A DNA stretch of 21,858 nt from a virus. Both the position numbers and the translations under genes were made by a program. The stretch lies in the IMG/VR virus record IMGVR_UViG_3300027824_000441, positions 1 through 21,858 of that record. One strand, 5' to 3'. Under the pieces are notes generated by a model that did not search any database, was not told the DNA's origin, and saw nothing but the letters and a program-made list of their open reading frames with translations. Shown one piece after another: positions 7,252 to 14,542 of this stretch (its first letter is position 1; each line of letters starts with the position of its first letter).

Positions 7252-8060
7252 TGGCTGACGAATCAGACGTGGAAGTCGCGCTGGTCAACGCGGTCTCGGC
7301 GGCGCTTTATCCAACTGGAACCAGTCAAACCAGTGTTCCTGGGCCAGACTGCCGCATCTATCGGGGTTGGCCGAACTCGGCGGCGTTGGACGCCGATCTG
7401 GCCGCCGGCAAGATCAACGTCACGGTATTCCCTGATGGGAGCACGAGCCGCACGACCACCCGATACGCCCAGCAGTGGATGGGCGCACCTGCGCAACCCA
7501 CTCTGACTGTTGCGGTCAACGGCATGTCGGTGACCTTCGGCGGCACCGCGGATGTCGGGCAGATCGCCGGCATCCTCGTGGACGGCATAAGCTATGCCTA
7601 TCGCACGCAGGTCGGTGATACGCCGCAATCGGTGACCGCCAATCTCGCATCGATGGCCCGCGACATATCAATCGTCCGACTATCCTACAGCACGCTGACG
7701 ATTGCCGGCGCCGGCGACCTCCTGGCAAGGGTGGTCGCTGATGCGCCGGTGCAACAGGAAGTTCGGCGGCAAGAGCAGGGCATTCGCGTCACCTGCTGGT
7801 GCCCGACACCGGCAACGCGCGACGCCACGGCAGCCGCAATCGACCAGTCCCTGAGCGGTCAACGTTTCCTCGCGCTGCCGGATGGGACGAGCGGCAGGCT
7901 GATCTATGCCGGCACCACCGTGTTCGATCAATCACAGAATGCCAGGTTGTATCGGCGCGATCTGACCTACAACGTGGAATATGCGACGATAGTTTCGAGC
8001 TCGCTACCCTCGATGCTGTTCGGCGATCTTGTGCTGAATACAGCGTCCACCATTGCCTGA
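7251..8060 (+). CDS. Probable tail terminator/completion protein with an inserted domain
   Basis: The N-terminal part (1-78), with DVEVALVNAVSAALYP and GKINVTVFPDGS, and the C-terminal part (about 165-269), with EQGIRVTCWCPTPATRDA and RRDLTYNVEYATI, together look like a small alpha/beta tail-terminator fold that caps the tail tube. Between them (about 82-163) sits a stretch of LTVAVNGMSVTFGGTADVG type, followed by ISYAYRTQVGDT. It reads as a separate beta domain inserted in the fold. Terminators are often about 130-180 residues, so 269 is consistent with an insertion. It starts in a TGATG overlap and lies upstream of the sheath gene, as terminators commonly do. No close relative is named. Confidence 0.55.
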   Translation: MADESDVEVALVNAVSAALYPTGTSQTSVPGPDCRIYRGWPNSAALDADLAAGKINVTVFPDGSTSRTTTRYAQQWMGAPAQPTLTVAVNGMSVTFGGTADVGQIAGILVDGISYAYRTQVGDTPQSVTANLASMARDISIVRLSYSTLTIAGAGDLLARVVADAPVQQEVRRQEQGIRVTCWCPTPATRDATAAAIDQSLSGQRFLALPDGTSGRLIYAGTTVFDQSQNARLYRRDLTYNVEYATIVSSSLPSMLFGDLVLNTASTIA

Positions 8061-8074
8061 GTACTGGAGCTTCC

Positions 8075-8224
8075 ATGAACATGCATCTTGTCGTGGTGAG
8101 ACCGTTCGGCGGCCTCGCCCGTGGCGACATCGTCACTGATGCCGTTCGCATCAACGAAATCCTGAACAGCGAACATGCGCGCTCGGTCGTGCGCGTGGTC
8201 ATGCCGGCGAACAAGGGAGCCTGA
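8075..8224 (+). CDS. Small conserved-type phage protein upstream of the sheath gene
   Basis: This 49-residue ORF starts at ATG 8075, with GGAG five bases upstream. It has the compact pattern HLVVVRPFGGLARGDIVTD, then a short helix (INEILNSEHA) and a closing strand (SVVRVVMP), which suggests a small beta-barrel-like fold. Mu-type phages carry a small gene (gp38) at the same place, before the sheath gene, but I see no clear sequence match. The good ribosome site, coding-like sequence and snug fit between neighbours support a real gene of unknown role. Confidence 0.7.
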   Translation: MNMHLVVVRPFGGLARGDIVTDAVRINEILNSEHARSVVRVVMPANKGA

Positions 8225-8229
8225 ACGAG

Positions 8230-9792
8230 ATGCCAATTGTCCAGCAGGGCAGCATCAACACCACGGCACTCGTGGTGCCGGATCTCTATGTCCAGATCGT
8301 CCCGCCGCAGAACCTAGTGCTGAACGGCGTACCGACCAACGTGGTCGGCGTCGTCGGCACAGCGTCCTGGGGGCCGGTCGGCCAGCCCGTCATCGTCGCC
8401 ACGATGGCGGACTATGCCCAGAGCTTTGGGCCGGTCGTAGCGCGCAAGTACGATATGGGTACGCAGGTCGCGACGGCGGTGCAGCAAGGCGCGCAGAATT
8501 TTCGCTGCGTCAGGGTCACGGACAACACCGACTCGGCCGCACAGACCGTACTTCCCGGAACAACGGTGACCTTTACTGCGCTCTACACCGGCTCGCTCGG
8601 CAGCCAGGTCATGCTGACGCTGACGACGGGATCGAAGGTCAACACCTGGCGTTTGACCGTCTCGCTGCCAGGCCTCCAGCCGGAGGTTTACGACAATATC
8701 GCTGGAACCGGTGCGCTGTTCTGGTCGACCTTGGCCACGGCCGTGAACCAGGGCCAAGGGCCACAGCGTGGTCCATCGCAGTTCATCATCGCCAGCGCCG
8801 GTGGCGCCACGATCGCGCCGAGCGCCTTCTCCATCGCACTCGGTTCGACGACAGCCGGCTCGGATGGCGCAGCCAATGTCGCAGCAACGGGGCTCGTCGG
8901 TGCCGACATTCCGCCGCGCTCCGGCCTGTACGCGCTGCGCGGTCAAGGTTGCGGCATTGCGATGCTGGCCGATGCCGATGATCCGAACTACTGGACGACA
9001 CAGGCCGAGTTCGGGCTCGAGGAAGGCATCTATATGATCCTCACGGGACCGGCCGGCGATACCATCCAGAGTGCCGTCACCGTCAAGCAGCAGGCTGGAC
9101 TGGACAGCTATGCCGCTAAGCTGATGTTCGGCGACTGGCTGTGGTGGTCGGATCAGGTCAACAGCACCATTCGCCTGGTGTCGCCGCAAGGCTTCGCCGC
9201 CGGCCGCCTGGCGAATCTCTCACCCGAGCAGTCCAGCCTGAACAAACAACTCTACAGCGTCATCGGCAGTCAGAAGGCCGGCACCCCCGGCTCTAGCCAG
9301 AGCGCTTCCTACTCGTCCGCCGATCTGGCGGTGCTGTTGGGCGCTGGCATCGATGTGATCAGCAATCCACAGCCAGGCGGCAATTACTGGGGCGTGCGTG
9401 GGGGCCATAATTCGTCATCCAATGCGGCGATCAGTGGCGACAATTACACCCGGCTGACCAACTACATCGCGGCGACTCTCGCCGCCGGAATGGGCCAGTA
9501 TGTCGGCCAGGTGATCACCGCGGACCTGTTCCGCCGCATACGCGCCACGCAGTTGGCGTTTCTACAGAACATGCTCGGTCAAGGCCTGCTTGGTAGCACC
9601 GATGGCAGTTTGCCATTCAGCGTGATCTGCGACGCGTCCAACAATCCCTTCAGCCGGACCGATCTTGGCTACGTCCAGTCGGATGCGCAGGTGCAATACC
9701 AAGCGATCAACGAGAAGTTCATCATCAACCTGGAGGGCGGTCAGACGGTGCAAGTGTCCCATCAGACTCTGCCCAGCGGCCAGGCGGCATAA
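8230..9792 (+). CDS. Contractile tail sheath protein
   Basis: The sheath polymerises around the tail tube and contracts to drive the tube through the cell envelope. This protein has 520 residues, typical of the family. The N-terminal part has the sheath pattern GVVGTASWGPVGQPVIV (about 40-56), then DYAQSFGP. Variable beta-rich domains occupy the middle (about 110-270). The C-terminal domain that forms the inner conserved core includes DQVNSTIRLVSPQGFAAG, RRIRATQLAFLQNML and a terminal beta arm in EKFIINLEGGQTVQVSHQ. That arm is the extended strand by which sheath subunits usually interlock. It lies directly before the tube gene, as in P2 and Mu. Its presence makes this a myovirus. Confidence 0.92.
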   Translation: MPIVQQGSINTTALVVPDLYVQIVPPQNLVLNGVPTNVVGVVGTASWGPVGQPVIVATMADYAQSFGPVVARKYDMGTQVATAVQQGAQNFRCVRVTDNTDSAAQTVLPGTTVTFTALYTGSLGSQVMLTLTTGSKVNTWRLTVSLPGLQPEVYDNIAGTGALFWSTLATAVNQGQGPQRGPSQFIIASAGGATIAPSAFSIALGSTTAGSDGAANVAATGLVGADIPPRSGLYALRGQGCGIAMLADADDPNYWTTQAEFGLEEGIYMILTGPAGDTIQSAVTVKQQAGLDSYAAKLMFGDWLWWSDQVNSTIRLVSPQGFAAGRLANLSPEQSSLNKQLYSVIGSQKAGTPGSSQSASYSSADLAVLLGAGIDVISNPQPGGNYWGVRGGHNSSSNAAISGDNYTRLTNYIAATLAAGMGQYVGQVITADLFRRIRATQLAFLQNMLGQGLLGSTDGSLPFSVICDASNNPFSRTDLGYVQSDAQVQYQAINEKFIINLEGGQTVQVSHQTLPSGQAA

Positions 9793-9804
9793 GGAGCGAA
9801 CAGA

Positions 9805-10233
9805 ATGTCTCTGACTATGTTCTCTGTCGGCCGCGACACGCAGTTGGTCGTGATCGGCCCGACGGGACGCATCGATCTGGCCCACGTCACGTCGTTCGAC
9901 AGTCGCCAGCTCACCCAGTCGGTGCGGGTCGACCGGCTGGACGGTACTCAGATGGGCACCGAGTTGCCAAAGGGTTGGGAAGGCAGCTTCGAGCTCGACC
10001 GCGGCAGCTCGACCGTCGATGACTTCATCGCCGCCGCTGAACAGCAGTATTTCAACGGCAGCAGCGTCGCACTTGGTACGATGTATCAGTACGTCACCGA
10101 GACGGATGGATCCACGTCGACCTATCAGTATGACAATGTGAGCTTCCGATTAAGCAATGCTGGGATCTGGAAGGGCGACAGCAGCGTCAAGCAGAAGCTG
10201 GAATTCTTCGCCGTCCGCAGGCGTCGCATCTGA
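9805..10233 (+). CDS. Tail tube protein
   Basis: This forms the rigid inner tube of the contractile tail. The 142-residue protein is almost all beta, with LVVIGPTGRIDLAHVTSF, then GWEGSFELDRGSSTVDDFIAA and a strand-rich C-terminus ending in a basic RRRRI. That is a normal length and layout for P2/Mu-type tubes. An AAGGAG ribosome site eight bases before ATG 9805 suggests strong translation, as expected for an abundant structural protein. Its stop overlaps the chaperone start (TGATG). Confidence 0.82.
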   Translation: MSLTMFSVGRDTQLVVIGPTGRIDLAHVTSFDSRQLTQSVRVDRLDGTQMGTELPKGWEGSFELDRGSSTVDDFIAAAEQQYFNGSSVALGTMYQYVTETDGSTSTYQYDNVSFRLSNAGIWKGDSSVKQKLEFFAVRRRRI

Positions 10234-10580
10234 TGACCCCTTCCGCATCCATAGTGGCGGCCGCCACCACCACCGAGACTGTCATCGACGCTGACGGACG
10301 ACGGCTGGCCATCCGGCGGTTGAGCGCGCTCGACCGGCTCCGGCTGTTCAAGGCGGCCGGCCCGCTGCTGTCGCAGAACCAACCGTGGCTGGGCATGGCG
10401 CTGATCGCCTGTTCGGTGGCTGGCATCGATGACGTGCCAGTACCCCCACCATCCAACGAAATTCAGATCGAGGCCATGGTCGGTCGTCTCGGTGATGCTG
10501 GAATTGCTGCCGTCGCGCAGTCGTTGCAGCAATCCGCGGAACCCACCTTAGCGGAAGTGGTGGACAACGCGGGAAACTGA
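10233..10580 (+). CDS. Tail assembly chaperone, short form (G-like)
   Basis: This 115-residue protein is placed where phages encode the gpG/gpE-like chaperone that coats the tape measure before tail polymerisation. It has an N-terminal beta start (TVIDADGRRLAIRRL), then helices (ALDRLRLFKAAGPLL) and a second helical domain (QIEAMVGRLGDAGIAAVAQSLQQ). It ends right after the GGGAAAC slip site with TGA. It starts by TGATG overlap with the tube gene. Together with the downstream extension it forms the classical short/long chaperone pair. The assignment rests on this architecture, not on a recognised close relative. Confidence 0.8.
   Translation: MTPSASIVAAATTTETVIDADGRRLAIRRLSALDRLRLFKAAGPLLSQNQPWLGMALIACSVAGIDDVPVPPPSNEIQIEAMVGRLGDAGIAAVAQSLQQSAEPTLAEVVDNAGN
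10571..10577 (+). other. -1 programmed ribosomal frameshift site GGGAAAC
   Basis: In the zero frame the codons are GCG GGA AAC, followed at once by TGA. The heptamer G GGA AAC fits the X XXY YYZ rule: a one-base slip lets both tRNAs re-pair as GGG and AAA. It is the same class as lambda GGGAAAG. The -1 frame then continues to 10750. The site, its phase and the downstream chaperone-like sequence agree. Confidence 0.9.
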
Positions 10581-10750
10581 GCCGGCACCCCGACCTGATC
10601 GACTGCCTCTATCTGGTCCGGAACGGGGTGCCATTCGACGTAGCCTTCAGCCTGGCGGCCGATGAGCGAATGGCCTTCGTTGTCGCACTCGGCTCGTTGG
10701 ATGGCCGAGTGTTCGACTGGCAGGCCCTGCGTTGGAATTCGCGAACGTGA
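10577..10750 (+). CDS. Frameshift extension of the tail assembly chaperone (T-like domain)
   Basis: After the -1 slip, 57 residues are added, beginning LSRHPDLIDCLYLVRNGVPF and ending DWQALRWNSRT before TGA at 10748-10750. The long product would be 172 residues. The pattern (a Pro/Asp helix, NGVPFDVAFSLAADERMAF, then FDWQALRW) is the familiar T-domain type that recruits tape measure to the tube. It has no start codon of its own, so it exists only as a fusion. Its stop overlaps the next gene's GTG (GTGA). Confidence 0.85.
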   Translation: MSRHPDLIDCLYLVRNGVPFDVAFSLAADERMAFVVALGSLDGRVFDWQALRWNSRT

Positions 10751-11823
10751 CCGATAGCGACGCCACGAGGATCGGCAGCAGGCTAGCGCTAAGCCATGGA
10801 GTATCTGTCGCGATGGCCTTGCTGGAGCCGGAGCTGACAACACTCCACCGCACGGTCAGCGCCAACGCCGCGATGCTACAGACGATCACGCAGCTCGGCG
10901 AGGGATTGAACGCATTCAACGTCAATGCCGCACCAATCGCTGCGCCCTCGCGCGTTCGGCATTCGCCTGAATCAGATATGGAGCAATTAGGCCCGAACGC
11001 GCCACAACAGATTCGGGCTTCTGCCGCGTTTCGACCAACAGCGCACGATGTCCCTGGTCTGCGGACAAGTCCGGATCGGGCGGCACCACCGCGTCCGCGT
11101 AACATGCTACGACCCGACGGAGACTTGCCGCCACCTCGCCTGCTGCCGCGTCAAGCCGTGGCGATGGCTCCGCATGCGGCGTCACTTTCGACGAAGGCGG
11201 CGGCGGCTGATATCCCTAGCGTGGCGATCGCGCCGACAATATCATCCCCGGTCGGATCGCCATCGAGCAGCTCGAGCTCAGTCGCTGCACCGTCGATGGC
11301 TCCGCGTGCCCTCGAAATGGTGCGATCGCCACTGCCGGAGGCCGGCGCACGACCGGCTGCCGCGGCGCCAGTGACAACGATTGATGGGACCGGGACACCG
11401 CTGGATACCCGAGTGGAACAGATCGTCCTCGGTGCCATGGCCCCTGACCAGTCACCGCAAGTGGCCACCGACATCGCCATGTCACAAGAGGCCATTGACA
11501 TCGCCGCGTCGCAAGTGGCCACCGACATACCTCCGCCGGGAGCTGTCGCGCGCCGCGACGGTCTCAAGCTCGCCACCATGCCGGCCTACACCACAGGCGA
11601 TGCAGCGGTTGAGCCCGAGGAGCCACCGTCAGCATCGGCTCTCTCAGAGTCGCCGCAGGCCGATGCAGGATCGCATCAAGGCGTGCTCGTGCTGGACAGC
11701 ACCCAGCTTGGCAGCTGGGTGATCGATCATCTTGAGAGACACGCCTCGCGCCCAGGCGCAATGACGACGGGCATCGATCCCCGCATGAATGCCGCCTATC
11801 CCGGCGCACCAATGGGCGTCTGA
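10747..11823 (+). CDS. Short low-complexity protein in the tape-measure position
   Basis: The gene sits exactly where the tape measure belongs (after the frameshifted chaperone, before the tail-tip genes), but at about 358 residues it is short, and most of it is Pro/Ala/Ser/Thr-rich. There is one amphipathic helical part near the N-terminus (VAMALLEPELTTLHRTVSA to about residue 55). A long disordered middle (about 60-310) holds three 9-residue repeats. A better ordered C-terminus contains GVLVLDSTQLGSWVIDHLERHAS followed by GIDPRMNAAYPGAP. No membrane helices or long coiled coil are seen, unlike typical tape measures. GTG at 10747 overlaps the chaperone stop. A TTG at 10732 is a less likely start. 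It could be a truncated or diverged tape measure or another tail protein; the true role is uncertain. Confidence 0.55.
   Translation: MTDSDATRIGSRLALSHGVSVAMALLEPELTTLHRTVSANAAMLQTITQLGEGLNAFNVNAAPIAAPSRVRHSPESDMEQLGPNAPQQIRASAAFRPTAHDVPGLRTSPDRAAPPRPRNMLRPDGDLPPPRLLPRQAVAMAPHAASLSTKAAAADIPSVAIAPTISSPVGSPSSSSSSVAAPSMAPRALEMVRSPLPEAGARPAAAAPVTTIDGTGTPLDTRVEQIVLGAMAPDQSPQVATDIAMSQEAIDIAASQVATDIPPPGAVARRDGLKLATMPAYTTGDAAVEPEEPPSASALSESPQADAGSHQGVLVLDSTQLGSWVIDHLERHASRPGAMTTGIDPRMNAAYPGAPMGV
11458..11538 (+). repeat. Three tandem 27-bp repeats (9 residues each)
   Basis: In frame, the units read QVATDIAMS, QEAIDIAAS and QVATDIPPP. The first and third share an identical 18-bp stretch (11457-11474 and 11511-11528), so this is a recent or maintained expansion. 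It lies in the disordered middle of the tape-measure-position protein. Confidence 0.8.
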
Positions 11824-11827
11824 GTAC

Positions 11828-12013
11828 ATGGAAACTCTCCGCATCCCCTTCATTCTCTGGTTCAGTGGCGAAGCACCACCGAACCTCGCCTCGATAATGG
11901 CGCCCGTTGCCTTCGACGTGTCGTTCCTCGCTGACAGTGAGACAGTTCAGCAGAACGCGGAGACCGCCGACGAGTGCACGGTCATCACGAGAAGCGGTGA
12001 AGCCGATGTCTGA
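11828..12013 (+). CDS. Small protein of unknown function before the tail-tip genes
   Basis: This 61-residue ORF starts at ATG 11828, five bases after the preceding stop. It has a hydrophobic N-terminal part (RIPFILWFSGEAPPNL) and VAFDVSFLADSETVQQNAE in the middle. No family is recognised and no clear Shine-Dalgarno is seen. Its tight fit, with the next gene's start overlapping its 3' end, supports a real small tail gene. Confidence 0.55.
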   Translation: METLRIPFILWFSGEAPPNLASIMAPVAFDVSFLADSETVQQNAETADECTVITRSGEADV

Positions 12014-12746
12014 TGTGGCGCTGCTGCTTGGCCCAATCGTCTTTCAGGGCTTCGAGATTCCATCCGGGGTGAATTTCGGTGGCACGCAGCGGCTTGCATT
12101 GCACCGCCTGCCGGGCGGATCTCGGGTGATCGACGCGCTCGGGCGCGACGATGCGCAGATCAGCTTCTCCGGCATCTTCACCGGTTCGGACGCAACTTTG
12201 CGTGCCCGCAGCCTGGACCAGATGCGCGTCGCGGGCACTGCCTTGCCGCTGACGTGGGACGTGCTGTTCTACACCGTTCTGATCAGCGATTTTCGCGCCG
12301 ATTATCGCAACGGCTGGTGGATTCCGTATCGCATTGTCTGCACGGTTCTTCAGGACGAGGCCTCGGCACTCTTGCAGCCAGTGGTTTCACTCGGCACCGT
12401 CGCATTGGCGGATATAGGCGTGGCAGCCGGTTACGCATCGAATGCTGGCCTGGATCTGTCAACCCTGCAGTCGGCACTTGCCGCACCTGGTGCCACCACC
12501 CGCGGTACGGCCGCGTACACCACCGCCCAATCATGCCTTGCCGATGCCCAGTCCTCCATCGGCACTTCCATCAGTACGGCTGACGCCACGCTTGCAGGCA
12601 TGAACGTCGCGGATGTCGGTTCCGCCCAAATCGGCGTGGCAAATCTGCTTGCCGCGACCGATGCCGCAGGCCAGCTCAGTTCTCTGGTATCCGCCGGCGC
12701 CTATGTTCACCGCACGGCAACCAATCTGACGAGTGCGAGCACCTGA
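12006..12746 (+). CDS. Tail-tip protein, P2 gpU-like, with Ala/Ser-rich C-terminal helices
   Basis: The 246-residue protein has an N-terminal beta-rich domain (1-115) with RLPGGSRVIDALGRDDAQIS, then FSGIFTGSDA, ARSLDQMRVAG and LPLTWDVLFYTV. This is the pattern of P2 gpU-type proteins that join the tape-measure end to the baseplate. After about residue 118 comes an Ala/Ser/Thr-rich helical part without a clear family. The ATG at 12006 is chosen since it is in frame and lies only 8 bp before the previous stop; another ATG at 12013 is out of frame. The gpD, gpX and gpV genes follow in the usual order. The C-terminal extension may extend toward the hub, but that is inference. Confidence 0.65.
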   Translation: MSDVALLLGPIVFQGFEIPSGVNFGGTQRLALHRLPGGSRVIDALGRDDAQISFSGIFTGSDATLRARSLDQMRVAGTALPLTWDVLFYTVLISDFRADYRNGWWIPYRIVCTVLQDEASALLQPVVSLGTVALADIGVAAGYASNAGLDLSTLQSALAAPGATTRGTAAYTTAQSCLADAQSSIGTSISTADATLAGMNVADVGSAQIGVANLLAATDAAGQLSSLVSAGAYVHRTATNLTSAST

Positions 12747-12748
12747 CC

Positions 12749-12934
12749 ATGAAGACCATCACAGTCGTCGGCGACAACCTGTTCCGCATCGCTGCGGCAC
12801 AACTCGCCGATGCAACGCAATGGATACGCATCGCCGAACTCAATAGCCTTTCGGATCCAAACCTCGCGGGCGTGACGACACTGTTGATACCGGACATCGA
12901 TCCCGGTGCTGGAGGCGGTATTGCCGCTCAGTGA
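12749..12934 (+). CDS. LysM-like tail protein (P2 gpX-like)
   Basis: This 61-residue protein is almost a single LysM-type module: TITVVGDNLFRIAAAQL, then ATQWIRIAELNSLSDPNLAG, and VTTLLIPD. In P2-type tails gpX and its relatives sit between the tip protein and gpD, probably binding the hub rather than peptidoglycan. It begins two bases after the gpU-like stop. The last codons also hold the GGAGG used by the next gene. Confidence 0.8.
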   Translation: MKTITVVGDNLFRIAAAQLADATQWIRIAELNSLSDPNLAGVTTLLIPDIDPGAGGGIAAQ

Positions 12935-14018
12935 TCCGAGCTCTGTGTGGCGTGCTCCGCGCCTGCAGGTCATCGCCAACGGTCAGATCGTCACCGGGGC
13001 AATGGAAGCCGAAGTCATATCCAACAACTACTACGCAGCGGATCGGTTCAGTGCCTCGATTGTGCTGGGCATCGACCCATGGGCCGAAGCCCCCTTCTGG
13101 GCCAGCGAATCTGACATCCTACTGGACGTCCAGTTCAGTCTCGACGGAGGTGCGTCATTCACCAGCTTGGTGCAAGGCGCGGTTGACCGGGTGAGCATTG
13201 ATCCCACGTTCGGATTGGTTCATCTCGACGGGCGTGACCTCACGGCCTCGCTGATCGAGACCCGCACGCAGGAGACGTTCGCTAATCGCACGGCGAGCGA
13301 GATCGCCACGATTCTGGCGGGGCGCCACAATTTGATGCCTCGCGTTTCGCCTACCACGACTCCGGTGGGTCGATACTATCAGAGCGAGCATGATCGCATC
13401 ACGCTTGACCAGTTCAGCCGTGCCACCACCGAGTGGGACCTTCTGGTTTTTCTGGCGCGGCACGAGGGGTTTGACGCATTCGTCCAGGGCCAAGCTCTGT
13501 ATTTCCAGCCGGCGACACAGGCGGCCGATCTCGCGGTGTCGTTGCGGCCGGACGATGTGATCGATCTCAAGCTGGAGAGATCGCTGACCCTGGCACGCGA
13601 TATCGAAGTGGTGGTCAAGAGTTGGAACTCGCGGCAAAACAATGCGTTCATTCAAAGCGCGCGAGCCCTTTGCCGCAGCGGCACCGGACAATCCAACGGA
13701 TCGCCGCAACGCTATGTCTTCGTACAGCCTAATCTGACGCCAGATGACGCGTTGAAACTGGCCCAGCGTAAGCTCGCTGAACTGACACGCCATGAACGTA
13801 CCATCAGGATCAGCATGCCGGGCGAACTCGCGCTCAGTCCGCGCAGCCTGATCGCGCTGGAAGGGACCGGCACGGACTTTGATCAGACCTACTACATTGA
13901 CGTTATCGAACGCCGACTGCGCCAGGATGGCGGCCTGATGCAACGCATTCTCGCGAAAAACACCTCGCCGCGTACTGAGACGACCACACCAAACGACACC
14001 GATGGCGGTACGACATAA
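12921..14018 (+). CDS. Baseplate hub protein (P2 gpD / T4 gp27-like)
   Basis: gpD-type proteins form the trimeric hub linking the tube to the spike. This 365-residue protein has the right order: a beta-rich N-terminal barrel (LQVIANGQIVTG, then ASIVLGIDPW and VDRVSIDPTFGLVHLDGRDL), a middle helical part with LDQFSRATTEWDLLVFLARHEGF, and a C-terminal barrel with PGELALSPRSLIALEGTG and FDQTYYIDVIERRL. A TTG at 12921 is preferred because a GGAGGCGG (12911-12918) lies just upstream within the LysM gene. GTG at 12906 is the alternative and adds five residues. The C-terminus ends in a Thr/Asp-rich tail. The gpV spike gene follows 3 bp later. Confidence 0.85.
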   Translation: MPLSDPSSVWRAPRLQVIANGQIVTGAMEAEVISNNYYAADRFSASIVLGIDPWAEAPFWASESDILLDVQFSLDGGASFTSLVQGAVDRVSIDPTFGLVHLDGRDLTASLIETRTQETFANRTASEIATILAGRHNLMPRVSPTTTPVGRYYQSEHDRITLDQFSRATTEWDLLVFLARHEGFDAFVQGQALYFQPATQAADLAVSLRPDDVIDLKLERSLTLARDIEVVVKSWNSRQNNAFIQSARALCRSGTGQSNGSPQRYVFVQPNLTPDDALKLAQRKLAELTRHERTIRISMPGELALSPRSLIALEGTGTDFDQTYYIDVIERRLRQDGGLMQRILAKNTSPRTETTTPNDTDGGTT

Positions 14019-14021
14019 CGC

Positions 14022-14537
14022 ATGGAACGGCTTCTCAATCTCATCAAGCAGCACGCAGGTGCGCTCGATCAAGGCGGCAGCCAGCCGCGCTTCGCCACGG
14101 TCACGTCCGTGAATTCGACGGCCGCGACGGTGCGGGTCACGCTGCAGCCGGAAGGTGTGCTCAGCGGCTGGCTGCCTGTGCTCTCGCCGTGGATCGGAGC
14201 CGGGTGGGGCATGTATAGCCCTCCCTCTCCTGGCGACCAGGTCCTGGTTCTCGCACAGGAGGGTGACGCCGAGCATGGCATCATTGTGGGACGCGCGTTC
14301 TCGAATACGCAGACACCCCCCGCTGCACCGGTCGGCGAACTGTGGCTGATGCACAAGTCCGGCAGCTGCATCAAGCTGCAGAACGACGGAACGATCCAGA
14401 TGCACGGCGACCTGCACGTCGCAGGCGATGTCTACGATCAGCAAGGCTCGCTGTCGCGCTTGCGTGGCCACTACGATGCGCACACGCACACCGATTCCCG
14501 CGGCGGCACGACGAGTGCGCCCAACCCATCGGACTGA
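14022..14537 (+). CDS. Baseplate spike protein (P2 gpV-like)
   Basis: This 171-residue protein forms the cell-puncturing spike. The N-terminal OB-fold-like domain (about 20-95) has FATVTSVNSTAATVRVTL and GDQVLVLAQEGD. A short helical beta region follows with HKSGSCIKLQNDGTIQMHGDLHV and AGDVYDQQGSL. The C-terminal apex carries DAHTHTDSRGG (H154, H156), the His-x-His arrangement that binds iron at the tip of P2 gpV-type spikes. The apex and short beta-prism make this a compact spike. Order after gpD and before gpW is canonical. Confidence 0.88.
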   Translation: MERLLNLIKQHAGALDQGGSQPRFATVTSVNSTAATVRVTLQPEGVLSGWLPVLSPWIGAGWGMYSPPSPGDQVLVLAQEGDAEHGIIVGRAFSNTQTPPAAPVGELWLMHKSGSCIKLQNDGTIQMHGDLHVAGDVYDQQGSLSRLRGHYDAHTHTDSRGGTTSAPNPSD

Positions 14538-14542
14538 CCACC

